5,416 bases of DNA from Chloroflexota bacterium (GTDB lineage: Bacteria; Chloroflexota; Dehalococcoidia; SZUA-161): assembly GCA_003229915.1 (NCBI GenBank), contig QIGA01000210.1:1-5416 (forward strand), given 5' to 3'. The notes beneath the pieces are model-generated. The model had not been told where the DNA came from. It saw nothing but the letters and a program-made list of their open reading frames with translations, and did not search any database. Numbering within the stretch: position 1 is the stretch's first letter; every line of letters starts with the position of its first letter. The position numbers and the translations under genes are program-made. This document shows, in pieces, positions 1-3,570 of the stretch.

Positions 1-88
1 GCCTGCGGCATTTGCCGGTAGAATTCACGGAGAATACTCACGTTCTATCTCAATAAAGTGCTCATGCTGAGCATCGAAGAGAGGTCAA
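1..88. other. Upstream leader or tail of an unidentified gene
   Basis: No gene can be assigned here. On the + strand the three frames close at 19-21 (TAG), 54-56 (TAA) and 68-70 (TGA), so an upstream gene could end at any of these. The frame ending at 54-56 would give a tail of ...LRHLPVEFTENTHVLSQ. This faintly resembles the end of a HisC-type aminotransferase (an L-R...E-N...L pattern), but the match is far too weak to name. If that stop were real, the gap to hisH would be 32 bases, consistent with a his operon. No convincing promoter is visible. Confidence 0.4.
59..73 (+). promoter_or_regulatory. Small hairpin just upstream of the hisH ribosome binding site
   Basis: TGCTCA (59-64) and TGAGCA (68-73) form a perfect 6-bp stem around a 3-base loop. 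A G-U pair at 58/74 could extend it. It ends two bases before the GAAGAGAGG Shine-Dalgarno stretch (76-84). There is no following T-run, so it is not an intrinsic terminator. It could tune ribosome access to hisH or stabilise a processed end, but a stem this short may also be chance. Confidence 0.3.
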
Positions 89-703
89 GTGATCGCCGTA
101 ATTGACTATGGCGCTGGAAATCTGCGCAGCGTTGCCAATGCTCTGATCAAATTGGGCTGCCAGCCCAAGGTGACAAATGATCCAGGTGACGTGCTCAATG
201 CCTCCGCAGTCATTTTCCCCGGCGTCGGTGCTGCTGCGGATACTATGCGCCACCTGAGAGAATACGGCCTGGACTATGCGATACAGCAGGTAATACATCT
301 GGGCCGGCCTTTCTTCGCAATCTGCCTGGGTATGCAAGTCCTGCTTTCAGTCAGTGAGGAAGACGGATCAAATGAGTGTTTGGGAGTGATTCCCGGAACA
401 GTGAGAAGGCTGCCCCCGGGGCTCAAGGTGCCCCATATGGGCTGGAATCAGGTGAAACAGGTGATCGAGCATCCCATTTTCGATGGCATTCCCAATGAGG
501 CGAACTTCTACTTCGTCCATAGCTACTACGCCGATCCCGATGATACCGTAGTTGTGGCCGGGACCACTGAATATGGCGTATCCCTATGCAGCGTGATCGT
601 TCGGGACAACGTGATAGCGACTCAATTCCACCCAGAGAAAAGCGGCGAGTTCGGCTTGAAAATGTACGATAACTTCTTGAAAATAGCCGTCGTGGAGAGG
701 TAG
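89..703 (+). CDS. hisH: Imidazole glycerol phosphate synthase subunit HisH (glutamine amidotransferase)
   Basis: HisH hydrolyses glutamine and channels ammonia to HisF, which makes imidazole glycerol phosphate and AICAR in cytoplasmic histidine biosynthesis. The 204-residue product is a complete class I (triad) glutamine amidotransferase of normal length. It opens with the family signature IAVIDYGAGNLRSV. It has the oxyanion region PGVG at residues 44-47, the nucleophile Cys79 in FFAICLGMQ, the VPHMGWN segment near 114-120, and the catalytic pair His181 and Glu183 in QFHPEKSG. The start is GTG at 89: the same frame has a stop at 68-70, no other start lies between, and GAAGAGAGG (76-84) sits 4 bases upstream. 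One small deviation is PGVGAA where PGVGAF is usual. The gene abuts hisF, its obligate partner, with no intergenic base, so co-translation is expected. Confidence 0.97.
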   Translation: MIAVIDYGAGNLRSVANALIKLGCQPKVTNDPGDVLNASAVIFPGVGAAADTMRHLREYGLDYAIQQVIHLGRPFFAICLGMQVLLSVSEEDGSNECLGVIPGTVRRLPPGLKVPHMGWNQVKQVIEHPIFDGIPNEANFYFVHSYYADPDDTVVVAGTTEYGVSLCSVIVRDNVIATQFHPEKSGEFGLKMYDNFLKIAVVER

Positions 704-1471
704 ATGCTGACCAGGAGGATTATTCCGTGTCTGGACGTGACCGGCGGCCGGGTGGTCAAAGGCACGAGCTTCACTGATCTTCGCGACGCTGGCGACCCTG
801 TGGAGCTGGCCGCATTCTATTACGAGCAAGGAGCCGATGAGCTGGTCTTTCTGGACATCGGGGCGACGCCTGAAGGCCGCGAAACTATGGTGGATGTAGT
901 CCAGCGCGTCTCAGAGCAGGTTTTCATCCCCCTAACCGTCGGTGGCGGGCTGCGGGGCATTGATGATATGCGAAAAATGCTGGAGGCAGGAGCCGACAAG
1001 ACATCCATCAACACTGCGGCGGTGCTCAACCCCCAGCTTATCACAGAGGGGGCAAAGAGGTTCGGATCGCAGTGCATCGTCGTGGCCATCGATGCGAGGA
1101 GAGCAAGAGGAGACAACGTGGCTGAGTGGATAGTCCTGACACACGGGGGGCGGGAACCGACGGAGCTCGATGCCGTCAAGTGGGCAAAGCAGGCCGTCGA
1201 CTTGGGCGCTGGGGAGATACTTCTAACCAGTTGGGATGAGGATGGACAGCAGAGGGGATACGATCTGGAACTGACCAGCGCTATCAGCGAAGCTGTTGTG
1301 GTGCCGGTCATCGCCAGTGGTGGCGCAGGCAACCTGGAACATCTCCGCGATGCCTTTGAATATGGCAAAGCGCACGCTGTTTTGGCCGCAAGCATTTTTC
1401 ATTACCGAACCTACAGTATTCGTGAGGCAAAAGAGTATCTGGCCAAACGAGGGATTCCAGTCAGGCTATAA
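704..1471 (+). CDS. hisF: Imidazole glycerol phosphate synthase subunit HisF (cyclase)
   Basis: HisF is the (beta/alpha)8-barrel cyclase that combines PRFAR with ammonia delivered by HisH. The 255 residues match the family length. The two catalytic aspartates are in place: Asp11 in IIPCLDV and Asp130 in VVAIDARR. The phosphate-binding strands are recognisable as TVGGG (78-82) and ASGGAG, and the C-terminal HAVLAASIFHYRTYSI block is typical. ATG at 704 follows directly on the hisH TAG, and GGAGAGG (694-700) inside the hisH end serves as ribosome binding site. Some usually conserved loop positions differ: VVKGTSF for VVKGVxF, DIGATPEGR for DITASxEGR, and LTSWDEDG for LTS[MI]DRDG. Asp178 and the catalytic residues are kept, so the enzyme should be active. 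The start and identity are secure. Confidence 0.97.
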   Translation: MLTRRIIPCLDVTGGRVVKGTSFTDLRDAGDPVELAAFYYEQGADELVFLDIGATPEGRETMVDVVQRVSEQVFIPLTVGGGLRGIDDMRKMLEAGADKTSINTAAVLNPQLITEGAKRFGSQCIVVAIDARRARGDNVAEWIVLTHGGREPTELDAVKWAKQAVDLGAGEILLTSWDEDGQQRGYDLELTSAISEAVVVPVIASGGAGNLEHLRDAFEYGKAHAVLAASIFHYRTYSIREAKEYLAKRGIPVRL

Positions 1472-1472
1472 T
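1467..1472 (+). promoter_or_regulatory. Candidate -10 box (TATAAT) overlapping the hisF stop
   Basis: A perfect TATAAT spans the last codons of hisF and its TAA stop. A transcript from it would start near 1479, just before the GGAGG (1484-1488) that serves the next gene. No good -35 hexamer is seen 16-18 bases upstream (the area reads ccaaacga), and there is no extended -10 TG. It is therefore either a weak or activator-dependent internal promoter that separates the methyl-branch genes from the his genes, or a chance match. Confidence 0.3.
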
Positions 1473-1501
1473 GAGGACTAATTGGAGGTACGCAACAGCA
1501 A

Positions 1502-1924
1502 ATGAGCGATCGTTTTGAGCCTGAGATCCTGGTGCTCTACTGTGGGAGGGCTCTGGCGGATCACAATCACCTACCGGAGGGAACAAAGCAGGGTGCCGGG
1601 TTCAAGGTTCGGTTTGTGATGATGCCCTGCAGCAGCAAAATCGAAACACGGGATCTCGTGAAGCTGATCGAACAGGGCGTTGAAGGAGTTTTGATGGTGC
1701 CCTGCCTGGAAAATAAATGCCAGTTCCTGGTAGGAAACGTCCGAGCCGAAAAGCGCATGAAGTATGCGCGAGCCCTTCTGGATGAGGTGGGCATGGGAGC
1801 GGACCGCCTGAGTATGGCCCAGGGATGGAACCTCTCCTCAGAAGAGCTCATGGCCCTTGCTGATGAACGCGCCAGTGCCGTTCGGCCATTGGGAAGAAAC
1901 CCCTTAAAAGGAGTAAAATTATGA
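1502..1924 (+). CDS. MvhD/FrhD-like hydrogenase delta subunit, [2Fe-2S] electron adaptor
   Basis: The 140-residue soluble protein resembles the MvhD family (methyl-viologen-reducing hydrogenase delta subunit domain), which carries a [2Fe-2S] cluster and links electron donors to HdrA-type flavoproteins. Matching landmarks in order are a Cys in a hydrophobic N-terminal strand (ILVLYC, Cys14), PCSSKI (Cys43), EGVLMVPCLENKC (Cys68, Cys73) and the hallmark GNVRAEKR at 78-85. Canonical MvhD has a CCxxC first motif; here it is YCGRA, so only four cysteines remain, just enough for one cluster. The start is ATG at 1502; GGAGG (1484-1488) is 13 bases away, a rather long spacing. The stop overlaps metV by ATGA, which ties it to the reductase. 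In Moorella, MvhD occurs with MetF-MetV-HdrCBA, so an electron-transfer role is likely, but the actual partner is inferred. Confidence 0.85.
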   Translation: MSDRFEPEILVLYCGRALADHNHLPEGTKQGAGFKVRFVMMPCSSKIETRDLVKLIEQGVEGVLMVPCLENKCQFLVGNVRAEKRMKYARALLDEVGMGADRLSMAQGWNLSSEELMALADERASAVRPLGRNPLKGVKL

Positions 1925-2592
1925 TCGTCGCGGAATGGAAACCCATTCCCGAAGTCGTTGAGAAGCTTCGAGGACATAAGAAAGTACTGGTCGTGGGCTG
2001 TGCCACTTGCGTTGCTGAATGTGCGGCCGGAGGAGAACGGGAGGTTGAGACCTTGGCGCCTCTCCTCCGGATGGCAATGATAAAGGACAGCAACCCGATC
2101 GAGGTCTGCACCAATACTCTGGAGCGCCAGTGCGAGTGGGAGTTTGTCGAGGGTCTCGCTCCCACAATCATGGAGGTGGACGCGGTGGTGAGCTTGGCGT
2201 GCGGCATCGGCGTTCAAGCCCTGGCCGAGCGCTTTTCTGAGGTTCCGATCTACCCGGGGGTGAATACTACCGCACTAGCCATCCGTGAGGAACCGGGACT
2301 GTGGGCCGCCAGATGCGTGGCATGCGGCGATTGCGTGTTGGGGGAGACCCTTGGGCTCTGCCCTATTGCCCGCTGTGCAAAGAGCATCCTGAACGGCCCC
2401 TGCGGGGGAACCCGTGATGGCGGCAAATGCGAGATCGACGAGAACATAGATTGCATATGGCACCTGATTTACGAAAGGGCCCAGGCCCGGGGCAAGGTTG
2501 ACGCACTGTTAGAGATAAAGAAGACCAAGGACTGGTCAAACAGTGACCATGGTGGGCCTAAGAGGATTTTGAGAGAGGATCTCCGACTATGA
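1921..2592 (+). CDS. metV: MetV-type iron-sulfur subunit of methylenetetrahydrofolate reductase
   Basis: This 223-residue cysteine-rich protein matches the family annotated as the methylenetetrahydrofolate reductase C-terminal domain (MetV), the Fe-S and zinc-type partner of MetF in acetogens. Visible motifs are VVGCATCVAEC (Cys27, 30, 34), Cys63 and Cys71, SLACGIGVQ (Cys94), then a dense ferredoxin-like region CVACGDC (132, 135, 138) with Cys147 and Cys152. The family hallmark LNGPCGG...GKCEI follows (Cys161, Cys170), then Cys178 before IW and IYERAQ. The cysteines would hold [4Fe-4S] centres feeding the MetF flavin. A strong ribosome binding site, AAAAGGAG (1906-1913), lies 7 bases before the ATG. 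The gene overlaps both neighbours by ATGA (mvhD-like at 1921-1924, metF at 2589-2592), indicating translational coupling and a stoichiometric complex. No transmembrane segment is seen. Confidence 0.9.
   Translation: MIVAEWKPIPEVVEKLRGHKKVLVVGCATCVAECAAGGEREVETLAPLLRMAMIKDSNPIEVCTNTLERQCEWEFVEGLAPTIMEVDAVVSLACGIGVQALAERFSEVPIYPGVNTTALAIREEPGLWAARCVACGDCVLGETLGLCPIARCAKSILNGPCGGTRDGGKCEIDENIDCIWHLIYERAQARGKVDALLEIKKTKDWSNSDHGGPKRILREDLRL
2027..2070 (+). repeat. Nested inverted repeat inside metV
   Basis: CCGGAGGAGA (2027-2036) and TCTCCTCCGG (2061-2070) are perfect 10-base complements. Between them AGGT (2042-2045) and ACCT (2050-2053) can form an inner stem with a 4-base loop. The mRNA could thus fold into a two-tier hairpin within the region encoding residues about 36-50. 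It has no T-run, so it is not a terminator. It may slow ribosomes or protect the message, but a perfect 10-base pair at this range is not very unlikely by chance in a window of this size. Confidence 0.4.
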
Positions 2593-3536
2593 GCTTGCGT
2601 GTAGGAAGCCGTCTAGAGCGTGTACTTTCTGAGGGGCATTTTGCGGTTACTGTGGAAGTCGGACCGCCCCGCGGCCCCAATGCCGATGCGGTCAGGGAGA
2701 AGGCCAAGCTGCTCAAGGGTTTGGCGGACGCCTATAACGTAACTGATAATCAGACCGCGGTGGTCCGCATGTCCAGCATCGCCGGGGCAAAGATCCTTCT
2801 AGATGAGGGTCTCGAGCCGGTCATGCAGATGACTTGCCGGGACCGAAACCGCATCGCCATCCAGTCGGACCTCCTTGGGGCATGGGCCATGGGGATCAGG
2901 AACTGCCTTTGCATCTCCGGTGACCACCAGAAAGCTAGTGCTAGGGGTAAGCTTAAAGGACACCCCGGATCAAAGAAGGTCTATGATGTCGACTCTATTC
3001 AACTCCTGTCCATCATGAAGGGGCTGCGTGATGAAGCAGTCCAGGACGGCGGCGACTCCATAACCGAGCCAGCGTCATTCTTTATAGGCGCAGCCTGGAC
3101 ACCACTGGGGCCGCCCCAGGAGTTCAGAGCATTCCGTCTGGCCAAGAAGGTTGCGGCAGGGGCCGACTTCATCCAGACCCAGGCGGTATATGATGTGCCA
3201 AAGTTCGCCGCCCAGGTCGAGAAAGCCCTGGAGATGGGTCTTACCGATAAAGCGGCGATCCTGGCAGGAATCATCGTACCCCGCTCCGCCAACATGCTCA
3301 AGTACATGAACAAGAGCGTGCCCGGGGTTGTAGTGCCCGAAAAGGCCATCGAGCGTATGCAGGCCGCGTCAGATCAAAGGAGCGAGGGTATCAAGATCAC
3401 GGTTGAACTGATTAACGAGGTTCGCCAGATCCCAGGTATCAAGGGGGTCCATTTGCAGGCCATCGAGGCGGAGGAAATGCTGCCTGATATTATTGAGCAG
3501 GCAGGCCTCCTCCCTCGTCCGGAGCCACAGCAATAA
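2589..3536 (+). CDS. metF: 5,10-methylenetetrahydrofolate reductase (MetF), MetV-dependent type
   Basis: MetF reduces 5,10-methylene-THF to 5-methyl-THF using bound flavin. In the Wood-Ljungdahl methyl branch this supplies the methyl group to the corrinoid protein. The 315-residue product is a full-length TIM barrel of the family. Glu23 in VTVEVGPPRG corresponds to the catalytic glutamate of E. coli MetF (Glu28). YNVTDN (49-54), QMTCRDRNR (80-88) and CISGDHQ (Asp112, matching E. coli Asp120 near the flavin) follow, then DFIQTQAVYD near 195. There is no C-terminal regulatory domain as in eukaryotic enzymes. ATG at 2589 overlaps the metV stop by four bases, and AGAGAGGA (2572-2579) is the likely ribosome binding site. 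Coupling to metV and an mvhD-like gene suggests that electrons arrive through Fe-S centres rather than, or as well as, directly from NADH. The electron donor cannot be read from the sequence. Confidence 0.94.
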   Translation: MSLRVGSRLERVLSEGHFAVTVEVGPPRGPNADAVREKAKLLKGLADAYNVTDNQTAVVRMSSIAGAKILLDEGLEPVMQMTCRDRNRIAIQSDLLGAWAMGIRNCLCISGDHQKASARGKLKGHPGSKKVYDVDSIQLLSIMKGLRDEAVQDGGDSITEPASFFIGAAWTPLGPPQEFRAFRLAKKVAAGADFIQTQAVYDVPKFAAQVEKALEMGLTDKAAILAGIIVPRSANMLKYMNKSVPGVVVPEKAIERMQAASDQRSEGIKITVELINEVRQIPGIKGVHLQAIEAEEMLPDIIEQAGLLPRPEPQQ

Positions 3537-3570
3537 CGATCTTACCGGCCACAAAACGGGGTGAGGGACC

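Noticed and set aside
6..17. Inverted repeat CGGCA-TT-TGCCG at the left edge
   Set aside because: The 2-base loop is too short for a stable RNA hairpin and there is no T-run; it may be a chance palindrome in the end of an upstream gene.
820..1395. A 191-codon open frame on the - strand opposite hisF
   Set aside because: It lies wholly within a strongly conserved hisF, its protein is Ser/Pro/Ala-rich with no recognisable motif, and it is explained by GC-rich codon bias on the other strand.
1567..2217. A 216-codon open frame on the - strand across the mvhD-like gene and metV
   Set aside because: It spans the junction of two well-supported + strand genes, shows no family motifs and has an Arg/Ser-rich random composition.
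3537..3570. Possible terminator between metF and the large Fe-S gene
   Set aside because: Only a 3-bp CCG/CGG pairing is possible and there is no T-run, so read-through from metF is more likely.
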